From assembly GCA_045660065.1 (NCBI GenBank), contig JAZRDC010000103.1:1-33913 (forward strand): 33,913 bases of DNA, written 5' to 3'. This stretch comes from RGIG2094 sp045660065 (lineage in GTDB: Bacteria > Bacillota > Clostridia > RGIG6154). How positions within the stretch are numbered: position 1 is the first letter of the stretch; each line of letters starts with the position of its first letter. The notes beneath the pieces were generated by a model that was given only the letters and a program-made list of their open reading frames with translations, was not told the origin of the DNA and ran no database searches. Below, one piece after another: positions 7,287 to 14,989 of this stretch. Made by a program: the position numbers and the translations under genes.

Positions 7287-8657
7287 ATGACATACAAAGA
7301 ATATTTCAAAGAATTTTTCGGTAAAAAAATAAATGTAATCGGTGCAGGAGTAAGTAACACACCCCTTATAAAAATGCTTGTTACAAGCGGTGCTTTGGTT
7401 ACTGTCTGCGACAAAAAAGAAAACTTGGGAGACCTTGGAAAAGAACTTGTAAACCTTGGTGTAAACTTAAATCTCGGACAAAGTTATCTTGATAATTTAG
7501 AGGGGGAAATAATTTTCAGAAGCCCCGGAATAAGGCCGGACATTCCCGAATTTTTAAAAGCAAAAGAAAAGGGCGCGTTAATCACATCTGAAATGGAAGT
7601 GTTTTTTGACCTTTGCCCAAGCAAAATAATTGCAGTAACGGGAAGCGACGGTAAAACCACCACAACAACTCTTATTTCAGAACTTTTAAAAGAAGCAGGA
7701 TACAAAGTCCACATCGGCGGAAACATCGGAAAGCCGCTTCTTCCTGAAATTGAAGATATAAAAGAAACTGATATTGTGGTTTTAGAACTTTCAAGTTTCC
7801 AACTTTTCACTATCAATAAAAGCCCGAACATCGCAGTTATCACCAATTTAGAGCCTAATCATTTGAACTGGCATAAAGATTACAAAGAATATGTTGATGC
7901 AAAAAAGAATATTATGCTCTATCAGGGAGAAAATGATATCTTAGTAACAAATGCCGCCAATGCCGACTCGGTAGAAGTTGAAAAAGAAGCAAAAGGGAAA
8001 TCAAGAACTTTTTCAAGAAAAGTTGACTGCCTTTGCTGTCTTAAAGGCGACAAAATTATCTATGACGGTGAAGAAATTCTTGATATTAACGACATTTTAC
8101 TCCCCGGACTTCACAATGTTGAAAACTATATGACTGCAATTTGTGCAGTTTATGATTTTGTAAATAAAGACATAATAAAGAAAGTGGCTACCACATTTGA
8201 AGGTGTAAAACACAGAATTGAATTTGTAAGAGAAGTGGGCGGCGTGAAGTTTTATAACGACTCAATCGCATCAAGTCCATCACGCGCTATTGCAGGACTT
8301 AACTCTTTTGATAAAAAAATCATTATGATTGCAGGAGGCCTTGACAAAAAAGTACCTTATGATGTTTTAGGTCCTATCATATGCGAAAAAGTTAAAACCC
8401 TTGTACTGCTTGGTAACGGTGCGCCCGATGCGGCGGCTCCGCAGATAAAAAAAGCGGTTGAAAATGCCGAAAACTTTGAAAACTCTAAAATTGAAATTAT
8501 AGAAACTTCTGCTCTTAAAGACGCAGTTTTAAAAGCAAAAGAAAGCGCTGTCTGGGGCGATATCGTAATGCTTTGCCCGGGTGCTACAAGTTTTGATATG
8601 TTTACAAACTTTGAAGAACGCGGAAATAAATTTAAGGATTTGGTGAATGAACTTTGA
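7287..8657 (+). CDS. murD: UDP-N-acetylmuramoyl-L-alanine--D-glutamate ligase
   Basis: Cytoplasmic ATP-dependent ligase adding D-Glu to UDP-MurNAc-L-Ala, the second amino acid step of peptidoglycan precursor synthesis. 456 aa, standard for MurD. N-terminal Rossmann-like UDP-binding domain (about 14-100), ATP P-loop GSDGKTTTTT (119-128), the ELSSFQL block (about 168-174), NHLNWH (191-196), then the C-terminal domain with YNDSIASSPSRA and AGGLDKK. The ATG at 7287 follows AAGGGAG and the promoter at 7227-7255; an upstream extension to 7083 is rejected. It heads a six-gene operon and its stop overlaps the next gene's start by 4 bases. The rest of a mur/dcw cluster is not next to it. Confidence 0.96.
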   Translation: MTYKEYFKEFFGKKINVIGAGVSNTPLIKMLVTSGALVTVCDKKENLGDLGKELVNLGVNLNLGQSYLDNLEGEIIFRSPGIRPDIPEFLKAKEKGALITSEMEVFFDLCPSKIIAVTGSDGKTTTTTLISELLKEAGYKVHIGGNIGKPLLPEIEDIKETDIVVLELSSFQLFTINKSPNIAVITNLEPNHLNWHKDYKEYVDAKKNIMLYQGENDILVTNAANADSVEVEKEAKGKSRTFSRKVDCLCCLKGDKIIYDGEEILDINDILLPGLHNVENYMTAICAVYDFVNKDIIKKVATTFEGVKHRIEFVREVGGVKFYNDSIASSPSRAIAGLNSFDKKIIMIAGGLDKKVPYDVLGPIICEKVKTLVLLGNGAPDAAAPQIKKAVENAENFENSKIEIIETSALKDAVLKAKESAVWGDIVMLCPGATSFDMFTNFEERGNKFKDLVNEL

Positions 8658-9697
8658 ATTTTGAACTTGTAAAAAATTTATGCTTAAGTTTTGGTGCATC
8701 AGGCAGAGAAAATAATGTGCAAAACCTTATAAAAAGCAAAATGGAAGAATTTTGCGAAGAAATTGTTACTGATAAATTCGGCAATCTTTTTTGCAAAAGA
8801 ACTGCAGACCCAAACTTAAAAAATGTTGTGCTTGATGCTCACGCAGACACAGTGGGACTTGTGGTAAAAGAAATCTTTGAAAATGGATTTTTGAAATTTT
8901 CTGCCCTTGGCGGAATAGATGCAAGAGTCTTGCCTGCATCAGAGGTAATTGTTCACGGCAAAAAAGACATCTTAGGCGTTATTGCCTCAAAACCTCCTCA
9001 CCTTATGAGTGAAGAAGACAAGAAAAGCAATATGAAAATTGAAAATATGTTTATTGATACAGGTCTTGAAAATGCAGAGGATTTTGTTTCTGTTGGGGAT
9101 ATTGTTACCTACCGTCAGACTTTAAACAAAATGGGAAATAGCATTTCAGGAACTTATCTTGATGACAGAGCATGTTGCGGAGCCGTAATTGAAATTTTTG
9201 AAAATCTCAAAAACGAAAATTTGCCTTTTAATCTTATCGGCGCATTTTCTGTTCAGGAAGAATTGGGACTTGGCGGTGCAAAATATCAGAATTTAAACCC
9301 TGATGTGGTTATCGCTTTGGATGTAACCTTCGGCAAAACTCCCGACGAGTCAAGAGATCTTGTCTTTAAGTGCGGTGATGGCAGTGCCATCGGCTTTGGC
9401 CCTAGCCTTAATAAAAATCTTTATGAAATTATGAAAAATACTGCAGAAAAAAACAACATTCCATATCAGACGGAGATTTTAGAGGGCAGTTCGGGAACAA
9501 ACGCATGGGCCTATCAGATAAATGAAAAACCTGCAGTTTGCGGTCTTTTATCTTTGCCCCTCAAATTTATGCATACACCTGTTGAAACTGCAAGCATAAA
9601 AGACTATGACAATCTTGTGGATTTAACAACTTTAGTTTTAAAAAGCACTACCAAAGACCAACTGGAAAACTTAACAAACGACCGTGTATTGAGGTGA
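8654..9697 (+). CDS. M42-family metallo-aminopeptidase, first copy
   Basis: 347 aa. The M42 family (glutamyl aminopeptidase, TET/FrvX/YsdC) comprises cytosolic dinuclear-metal aminopeptidases that form 12-subunit shells degrading peptides. All expected residues are visible: H63 and D65 (DAHADT), D170-D171-R, catalytic E202-E203 (VQEELG), D223 (ALDVTFG) and H307 (MHTP). The start is a TTG at 8654 overlapping the murD stop; the ATG seven bases upstream leads straight to a stop. A weak GGTGA site suggests translational coupling. The second gene follows after 3 bp. Probably an active peptidase; its peptide preference cannot be read from sequence. Confidence 0.92.
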   Translation: MNFELVKNLCLSFGASGRENNVQNLIKSKMEEFCEEIVTDKFGNLFCKRTADPNLKNVVLDAHADTVGLVVKEIFENGFLKFSALGGIDARVLPASEVIVHGKKDILGVIASKPPHLMSEEDKKSNMKIENMFIDTGLENAEDFVSVGDIVTYRQTLNKMGNSISGTYLDDRACCGAVIEIFENLKNENLPFNLIGAFSVQEELGLGGAKYQNLNPDVVIALDVTFGKTPDESRDLVFKCGDGSAIGFGPSLNKNLYEIMKNTAEKNNIPYQTEILEGSSGTNAWAYQINEKPAVCGLLSLPLKFMHTPVETASIKDYDNLVDLTTLVLKSTTKDQLENLTNDRVLR

Positions 9698-9700
9698 AAA

Positions 9701-10693
9701 ATGGAACTTTTGAAGATTTTATCAGAAACTAACGGGGTTTCGGGCGATGAAGGATATATCGCAGAAATAATTTCAGATATTGCAAAAAAATATTGTTCTG
9801 AGGTTTTTCTGGACAATATGGACAATCTGTACTGCCTCAAAAAAGGGACAAGTGAAAGCAAAAAAACTATTATGCTTTGTGCCCATACCGACGAGGTTGG
9901 AATTATCATTTCTTCAATAACTGATGAGGGATTTTTAAAATTCCGCACAGTAGGCGGGATTGATGAGAGTATACTTCTTGCCAAAAGAGTTCTTATCGGC
10001 AAAAACAAAGTCTTAGGAGTTACAGGAATAAAGCCGGTTCATCTTTGCTCGGAAGATGATATGAAGAAAAAACCATCTGCCGAAGAAATGTATATTGATA
10101 TCGGCGTCGATACAAAAGAAGAAGCCTTAAAACTTGTATCTGTTGGCGACTATGGAACTTTCGACACAGATTTTGAACAATTGGGAGCATTGCTAAAAGG
10201 CAAAGCATTTGATGACAGACTCGGTTGCTATATAATGCTCAAGCTTATGGAAAAAGACTTTTATCACGACATCTGGTACTGCTTTAATGTGCAGGAAGAA
10301 ATCGGACTTCGCGGTGCATCCGTTTCGTCAAGACGAATAAAGGCTGACTACGGAGTAGTTCTTGAATGCACAACCTGTCTTGATATGCCACAGGTAAAAG
10401 AAAGTGAGATATCAACCCGTGTGAGAAAGGGCCCTGCTCTTACAATAGTTGACGGGTACGGTTACACAGACAAGGATTTAAGAGAAATTTTAGCATCTTG
10501 CGGAAAGCATCAGTACAAAAATGTACCAAGAGGCGGAAACGATGCAGGTGCACTAAAACTCAACAACATTAAAGTTGCGGCAGTTTCAATCCCTGCAAGA
10601 TATATTCACTCACCACTTTCGGTAGTATCGGGAGAAGATGTTAAAAACTGCATTTTAATGCTTGAAAACTTTCTTGACAAGGAGGATTTATAA
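9701..10693 (+). CDS. M42-family metallo-aminopeptidase, second copy
   Basis: 330 aa paralogue of the preceding gene with a full ligand set: H62 and D64 (CAHTDE), D171-D172-R, E199-E200 (VQEEIG), E222 (LECTT) and H303 (YIHSP). The fifth ligand is Glu here and Asp in the first copy, so the two belong to different subgroups rather than being a recent duplication. GAGGTG precedes the ATG. Its stop overlaps the next start (TAATG), so translation is coupled. It probably trims peptides in the cytosol, possibly as a mixed complex with its neighbours (inference). Confidence 0.92.
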   Translation: MELLKILSETNGVSGDEGYIAEIISDIAKKYCSEVFLDNMDNLYCLKKGTSESKKTIMLCAHTDEVGIIISSITDEGFLKFRTVGGIDESILLAKRVLIGKNKVLGVTGIKPVHLCSEDDMKKKPSAEEMYIDIGVDTKEEALKLVSVGDYGTFDTDFEQLGALLKGKAFDDRLGCYIMLKLMEKDFYHDIWYCFNVQEEIGLRGASVSSRRIKADYGVVLECTTCLDMPQVKESEISTRVRKGPALTIVDGYGYTDKDLREILASCGKHQYKNVPRGGNDAGALKLNNIKVAAVSIPARYIHSPLSVVSGEDVKNCILMLENFLDKEDL

Positions 10694-11535
10694 TGCTTGA
10701 TATTTTATGTCAACTTCCCTGCCCCTGCGGTAGCGAAGATACAGTAAAAAAATATATTGGAACAAAAGTGAAAGGCGAAACTGATGCTTTAGGCAATCTT
10801 ATTGTAAACAAAAGCGATGATATAATGTTTTTCTGCAATATAGACGAAGATGCCTTTACAGTAATGAGCATTGATGGCAATAAGGCGTATGTTTGCCACA
10901 AAGGAAATCAGTCAGTTCCATTGGGAAGTCTTATTTCTTTTGGCGGATACACCGGTGTTCTTCAGGCAGAAAACCCTGAAAAACCAACAGAAAACCTTTA
11001 TGTTGAAATGTTAAAAGAAGGATTTGAAACAGTTGGCGCATCAGGTACAGTCTGCGCAGAATACACCACAGAAGATGAAATAATTTTCACCAAAGATGCG
11101 GCGGACAAAATCGCACTTTCAGCAATGCTCGAATGTGCAATAACTGAAGATAAAGGATGCTTTGTGTTTGGTGTTCAGAGCAAAATCGGCAACAAAGGTG
11201 CAGTAGCAGCATCAAGAGCATTAAAGCCCGATTTTGTTGTGGCTTTTGAAAAAACAACTGCCAAAACATTAACTTATAAAATGGCAACCAAAGGCTTTAT
11301 TATAAGTGAACAGGCAAAAGAAAAAATTGAAAGTATCTGTCAAAACAACGGCATTGAAATAAAACCTGAAGCCGACACAAAGATTGAAAGCACAGCAAAC
11401 GCATTTGAATGTCCAAATGTTGTTGTAGTTGGTATTCCTGTAAGATTTTCAAACCAAATCCGTCAGGCGGCAGATACAAAATATGTAGAAATTGTTAAAA
11501 ATTTAATAAAAGCATTTTTAGAAGAAGGAAAATAA
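10693..11535 (+). CDS. Degenerate M42-family homologue (probable pseudoenzyme)
   Basis: 280 aa, about 50-65 residues shorter than its two upstream neighbours, but alignable along its length (for example CNIDEDAF to AHTDEVG; VQSKIGNKGA to VQEEIGLRGA; VGIPVRF to VSIPARY). By this alignment both metal-binding histidines are replaced (N49, N254), the catalytic Glu-Glu pair is S163-K164 and the DDR motif is A137-D138-K139. D51 and E186 remain. The frame is intact, with a strong AAGGAGG site and start-stop overlap with the active copy, so it looks maintained rather than decaying. A structural or regulatory subunit of an M42 shell is the likeliest role (inference). Confidence 0.82.
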   Translation: MLDILCQLPCPCGSEDTVKKYIGTKVKGETDALGNLIVNKSDDIMFFCNIDEDAFTVMSIDGNKAYVCHKGNQSVPLGSLISFGGYTGVLQAENPEKPTENLYVEMLKEGFETVGASGTVCAEYTTEDEIIFTKDAADKIALSAMLECAITEDKGCFVFGVQSKIGNKGAVAASRALKPDFVVAFEKTTAKTLTYKMATKGFIISEQAKEKIESICQNNGIEIKPEADTKIESTANAFECPNVVVVGIPVRFSNQIRQAADTKYVEIVKNLIKAFLEEGK

Positions 11536-11536
11536 A

Positions 11537-12760
11537 ATGAACATAATAGAAAAAGCAGAAAAAAGGGTAAAAAGTGCCTTTGAAGAAGTTGAAAGAATTG
11601 AATATGTAAACTCAAAAAAGGTTATTGATGCATTTAAGAATTACTCTGTAAATGAGGCGCATTTTGCATCAACAACAGGCTATGGATACGACGATCTTGG
11701 AAGAGATACTTTAGATAAAATTTTTGCAGAAGTTTTAGGTTCGGAAGACGCTTTGGTAAGACAAAACATTTCCTGCGGAACTCACGCACTTTCTCTTTGT
11801 CTTACATCTTTGGTTAAACCAAATGACCATATTTTGTGCGTAACAGGCAGAATGTATGAAACATTGGAAGAAACCGTTGGCGTAAGAGGAGATGCAGTAG
11901 GATCTTTAAAAGAAATCGGCGTAACTTACGAACAGATTGAACTTACAAAAGACGGCGGTTTTGATTTTGAAAAAATCGAAAAAGCATTGGAAAAGAAACC
12001 TGCAATTGTGTGGATGCAGCGCTCAAAGGGCTATGAATGGAGAAAATCACTTCTTATTTCCGAAATGGAAGAGGCAATTAAATTTATTAAAGACAGATGT
12101 GATGCAAAAATCGTTGTGGACAACTGCTACGGTGAATTTGTTGAAGAAAAAGAACCAACCGAAGTGGGCGCAGACCTTATGGCAGGCTCACTCATTAAAA
12201 ATTTAGGGGGCGGAATTGCACCTTGTGGCGGTTATGTTGCAGGTACAAAAGAATGTGTAGAGCGTGTGGTAAATAAACTCTACTGCCCCGGGCTTGGCCG
12301 CGAATGTGGTGCATCACTCGGCATAAATAAGGAATTTTACAAAGGCTTGTTTATGGCTCCATCTGCCGTTGCAAATGCAGTAAAAACCGCAATTTTAACA
12401 AGTGCAATTTTTGAAGATTTAGGCTACGAAGTATGCCCTACACCTTTTGAAAAAAGAACTGATATTATTCAGGCAATTAAATTCAATGACGAAGAAAAAA
12501 TGATAAAATACATTCAGGGCATACAAAAAGGTTCGCCTGTTGACTCAAATGTTGAACCACAGCCTTGGGAAATGCCGGGGTATGGCGACAAAGTTATTAT
12601 GGCGGCAGGCGCTTTTGTGTCAGGTTCATCAATTGAACTTTCAGCAGATGCACCAATCAAAGAGCCATTTGTTGCATTCCAACAGGGCGGACTTACATAT
12701 CAGTACGGAAAAGTCGGCGTAGAAGCAGGTGTAAAAAACGCCTTTGGTGAGGTAGAATAA
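11537..12760 (+). CDS. Methionine gamma-lyase-family / aluminium-resistance protein, PLP-dependent (YnbB-like)
   Basis: 407 aa fold-type I PLP enzyme of the Met_gamma_lyase/YnbB family common in Firmicutes. Visible: STTGYGYDDLGRD (about 45-57), ISCGTHALSLCL (about 78-89), the cofactor-binding D195-N196 region (VVDNCYGEF) and the Schiff-base lysine K221 in SLIKNLGGG, then SVGPGLGREC-like sequence (PGLGRECGA). Length is typical. It probably acts in the cytosol on a sulfur amino acid or related substrate; the aluminium-resistance name comes from old homologues and is not a proven activity. AAGGA precedes the start. It overlaps rnhA by one base (TAATG). Linkage to murD and M42 genes is noteworthy but unexplained. 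Confidence 0.92.
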   Translation: MNIIEKAEKRVKSAFEEVERIEYVNSKKVIDAFKNYSVNEAHFASTTGYGYDDLGRDTLDKIFAEVLGSEDALVRQNISCGTHALSLCLTSLVKPNDHILCVTGRMYETLEETVGVRGDAVGSLKEIGVTYEQIELTKDGGFDFEKIEKALEKKPAIVWMQRSKGYEWRKSLLISEMEEAIKFIKDRCDAKIVVDNCYGEFVEEKEPTEVGADLMAGSLIKNLGGGIAPCGGYVAGTKECVERVVNKLYCPGLGRECGASLGINKEFYKGLFMAPSAVANAVKTAILTSAIFEDLGYEVCPTPFEKRTDIIQAIKFNDEEKMIKYIQGIQKGSPVDSNVEPQPWEMPGYGDKVIMAAGAFVSGSSIELSADAPIKEPFVAFQQGGLTYQYGKVGVEAGVKNAFGEVE

Positions 12761-13218
12761 TGAAAAAAGTTAATTTGTATACAGACGGTGCCTGTTCAGG
12801 CAACCCGGGTCCGGGCGGATATGGCGCGATTTTAGAGTATGGCGGAAGAAAAAAAGAACTTTCAGGCGGATATCAGGAAACCACCAACAACCGCATGGAA
12901 TTAATGGCGGTTATAAAAGGTCTTGATGCTTTAAAAGAGCCTTGTGAAGTTACTGTAATCAGCGACTCAAAGTATGTAACAGATGCTATAAACAAAGGCT
13001 GGGTGTATAGTTGGGAAAGTAACGGCTGGAGAAAAAGTGATAAAAAACCTGCCCAGAATGTTGATTTGTGGGAATGCCTTTTGGCTTTAATGGACGAGCA
13101 TCAGGTAACATTTACCTGGGTTGAAGGGCACGCTGGCCACCCTGAAAATGAAAGATGCGACACACTCGCCGTTGCCGCAAGTAAAAGTGATAACTTGGAA
13201 ATCGATGAAATATTATAA
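12760..13218 (+). CDS. rnhA: Ribonuclease HI
   Basis: 152 aa, standard bacterial RNase HI, which cuts the RNA strand of RNA-DNA hybrids. Catalytic carboxylates D9 (YTDGACSGNPGPGG), E47 (NNRMEL), D69 (SDSKYV) and D134, plus H124 in the flexible loop (EGHAGHPENERCD), are all present. A basic-handle sequence (about 80-96: GWVYSWESNGWRKSD) is also there. It is the last gene of the murD operon, translationally coupled to the ynbB-like gene by TAATG and followed by a strong terminator. Confidence 0.97.
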   Translation: MKKVNLYTDGACSGNPGPGGYGAILEYGGRKKELSGGYQETTNNRMELMAVIKGLDALKEPCEVTVISDSKYVTDAINKGWVYSWESNGWRKSDKKPAQNVDLWECLLALMDEHQVTFTWVEGHAGHPENERCDTLAVAASKSDNLEIDEIL

Positions 13219-13224
13219 ATTAAA

Positions 13225-13255
13225 AACCCCCGATAAAATCGGGGGTTTTCTTTTT
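13225..13255. terminator. Strong terminator between convergent genes
   Basis: AACCCCCGAT (13225-13234), AAA loop, ATCGGGGGTT (13238-13247), then TTTCTTTTT. The A-rich 5' flank makes it usable on the minus strand too. A second weaker hairpin (AAAGCC...GGCTTTTTTT, about 13260-13289) follows. Confidence 0.92.
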
Positions 13256-13296
13256 AATAAAAGCCATTTTTGTGTTCTGGGCTTTTTTTACATCTC

Positions 13297-14493
13297 CTAC
13301 TTAAACTGATTTGCTACATACTTTGCATAGTATTCTTCATAAGTTATGCCTTCGTTATGTACCACAGTTGCGGCATCGACGCCGATGTATCTGTAATGCC
13401 AAGGCTCGTATGAATAACCTGTAATCCATTCTTTGCCTTTTGGATATCTCATAATAAATCCATATTCGTGGGCGTGTTGCTGAAGCCACTTGAATTCTTT
13501 TGTGTATTCAAAAGAACCGCTTGTTGTGTTGATATCCACCGCCAACCCCGTCTGATGTTCGGAATGGCCCGGTCTTGCGGAATAGTTGTCCGCATTTACC
13601 TTTCCTGTTGATCTTACTTTATTATTGTAAAGCCCTGCCTGATAGTTTTCTGTTCTGTATGCCGAAATAACTCTTAATGAAAGTCCTTCATTTTTTGCGG
13701 CATCATACATCTGAACATATTTTTCATAGGCAACACCTGCAAGTAAATACTGTTTTCCGTCTGCAACCGTGTGCTTTCTTTCCATATTAACAAGGTTGTA
13801 CTGCTCATACCCTGCAGGCAATTTGTTGTACTTATTAACCAATACATAAAGGTCATAAGGGTCTTCAATGGTTTTCATATTCTGATAAAAAGGATAATCA
13901 ACACCGATATTTACTTTAAAAAATACTTCCTGCATATCAAGATTTGGATTTTTAATGTGATAATCTATGTATCTTAAAAAGTTTTCGGGATTAAAACTGT
14001 CGCTTTTGCAATGGTCGAGCACTTCTTTGATAATTTTATGATAATTATTGTTAAAAAGATACTTCTGAATGTTAATTCTTTCACCGTCGTAGAAAACACT
14101 GTCAGGATTTAGCGCGGCAGATAACATATCCACAGGCATATAAGTTCCGTCATTTTCTAAAAGGGTAGGATTGTCAAATACTTTTTGCTCACCGTTAACA
14201 ATCATTGTATTTTGCCCGATGATGTGGTAGATCATATCTCCATCTCGGGACAACGCTAAAATCTGACGGTCGCTGCTTCTGTAAAACACATAGGCACCCA
14301 TTTTTTCAAATACAGCCCTGAAAGGAACATAGTGCATATCATTTATAATTAAGGATGTGCAGCCTACAGACTCACCATTAAACTCAACAGAAAAGCCATT
14401 CGAAACCTCAGATTCCTGACCGCTTGTACCCATACATACCCATGATGTAACAAAAACAACAAACGCCAGAATAATCGCTAATCGTTTTTTCAT
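13297..14493 (-). CDS. VanY-type D-alanyl-D-alanine carboxypeptidase with N-terminal copper-amine-oxidase-like stalk domain
   Basis: 398 aa. Secretion signal about 1-24. Residues 34-145 resemble the copper amine oxidase N-terminal domain used in Firmicutes as a wall stalk (LIINDMHYVPFRAVFEKMGA, MIVNGEQ, NDGTYMPVDML). A linker with helical content follows. The C-terminal M15B peptidase domain (about 240-395) has the zinc motif S-x-H313-x-x-G-x-A-x-D320 (HSEHQTGLAVDI) and catalytic E363-P-W-H366. It hydrolyses terminal D-Ala in peptidoglycan peptides outside the cell, by zinc rather than serine chemistry. I chose the ATG at 14493 because it starts the signal peptide and follows TGGAGTG. Nothing suggests vancomycin resistance; no other van genes are present. 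Confidence 0.9.
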   Translation of the reverse strand: MKKRLAIILAFVVFVTSWVCMGTSGQESEVSNGFSVEFNGESVGCTSLIINDMHYVPFRAVFEKMGAYVFYRSSDRQILALSRDGDMIYHIIGQNTMIVNGEQKVFDNPTLLENDGTYMPVDMLSAALNPDSVFYDGERINIQKYLFNNNYHKIIKEVLDHCKSDSFNPENFLRYIDYHIKNPNLDMQEVFFKVNIGVDYPFYQNMKTIEDPYDLYVLVNKYNKLPAGYEQYNLVNMERKHTVADGKQYLLAGVAYEKYVQMYDAAKNEGLSLRVISAYRTENYQAGLYNNKVRSTGKVNADNYSARPGHSEHQTGLAVDINTTSGSFEYTKEFKWLQQHAHEYGFIMRYPKGKEWITGYSYEPWHYRYIGVDAATVVHNEGITYEEYYAKYVANQFK

Positions 14494-14544
14494 AAAATCA
14501 CTCCATACATTCCAAAAATTACATATATTATCCATATCACTATA

Positions 14545-14574
14545 ATTATACACCGTACCCCAAGGTACGTTCAA
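14545..14574 (-). promoter_or_regulatory. Promoter of the VanY-type gene with an operator-like palindrome
   Basis: Minus strand TTGAAC (14574-14569), 18-bp spacer, TATAAT (14550-14545). The spacer contains the perfect inverted repeat CGTACC-CCAA-GGTACG (14554-14569). Confidence 0.7.
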
Positions 14575-14618
14575 GCCTTTTTTGAAAAATTTTGTCATTT
14601 TTTAAAGATAAAAAATCA

Positions 14619-14647
14619 TTGACAAATATTAAATTTTGTGCTATCAT
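14619..14647 (+). promoter_or_regulatory. tRNA-Asn promoter
   Basis: TTGACA (14619-14624), 17-bp spacer, TATCAT (14642-14647), ending 14 bp before the tRNA. Confidence 0.8.
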
Positions 14648-14661
14648 AATTTTGTTGATAT

Positions 14662-14737
14662 TCCTCAATAGCTCAGTCGGTAGAGCATGCGGCTGTTAAC
14701 CGCAGGGTCGTTGGTTCGAGTCCAACTTGGGGAGCCA
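14662..14737 (+). tRNA. tRNA-Asn (anticodon GTT)
   Basis: Acceptor arms TCCTCAA (14662-14668) and TTGGGGA (14727-14733), D-arm with AGCTCAGTCGGTAGAGC, anticodon arm TGCGG-CTGTTAA-CCGCA with GTT at 14695-14697, T-arm GTTGG-TTCGAGT-CCAAC, and an encoded CCA end at 14735-14737. It is a single-gene unit. Confidence 0.97.
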
Positions 14738-14746
14738 AAATAAAAG

Positions 14747-14776
14747 GGTACGCATAAGCGTACCTTTTTTGTTTTT
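14747..14776 (+). terminator. Terminator of tRNA-Asn
   Basis: GGTACGC-ATAA-GCGTACC (14747-14764) followed by TTTTTTGTTTTT. Confidence 0.92.
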
Positions 14777-14785
14777 CTTTTTATA

Positions 14786-14988
14786 TTGAGTTCGAACCAA
14801 CGAGCCTGTGCACTGCGAAGCATAACTAAAAACATTTAAATCATAAAAACTCAGGACATGTGCCTGAGTTTTTATACTTATAAATTTGATAATTTGTTGC
14901 TCGCAACAAATTATGCGCGAGCGGACAAATTTGCAAAGCCAATGTGAAATGACAATTTCACATTGAGGGAATGTTTAATCATTCCCTA
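14786..14988. repeat. Hairpin-rich intergenic stretch
   Basis: About 200 bp with no gene but tightly packed inverted repeats: AAAAACTCAGG/CCTGAGTTTTT (14845-14873), a 12-bp-arm repeat centred on TTGC-TC-GCAA (14889-14914), CAATGTGAAAT/ATTTCACATTG (14940-14965) and AGGGAATG/CATTCCCT (14966-14987). At 14792-14803 lies TCGAACCAACGA, an inverted copy of 12 bases of the tRNA-Asn T-arm (14708-14719). It could be a long structured 3' UTR of the NlpC gene or a degraded small repeat element. Confidence 0.6.
14845..14873 (-). terminator. Likely terminator of the NlpC/P60 gene
   Basis: 11-bp stem AAAAACTCAGG...CCTGAGTTTTT with a 7-nt loop. On the minus strand it ends in TTTTTAT, about 117 nt after the hydrolase stop codon. 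It is symmetric, so could work on either strand. Confidence 0.7.
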
Positions 14989-14989
14989 A

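Noticed and set aside
13297..14493. Glycopeptide resistance gene (vanY)
   Set aside because: Chromosomal M15B carboxypeptidases are widespread in Firmicutes, and no vanHAX, vanRS or vanZ genes are in the window.
14494..14598. Upstream extension of the VanY-type protein
   Set aside because: It would bury the signal peptide and span the gene's own promoter; the ATG at 14493 has GGAG correctly placed.
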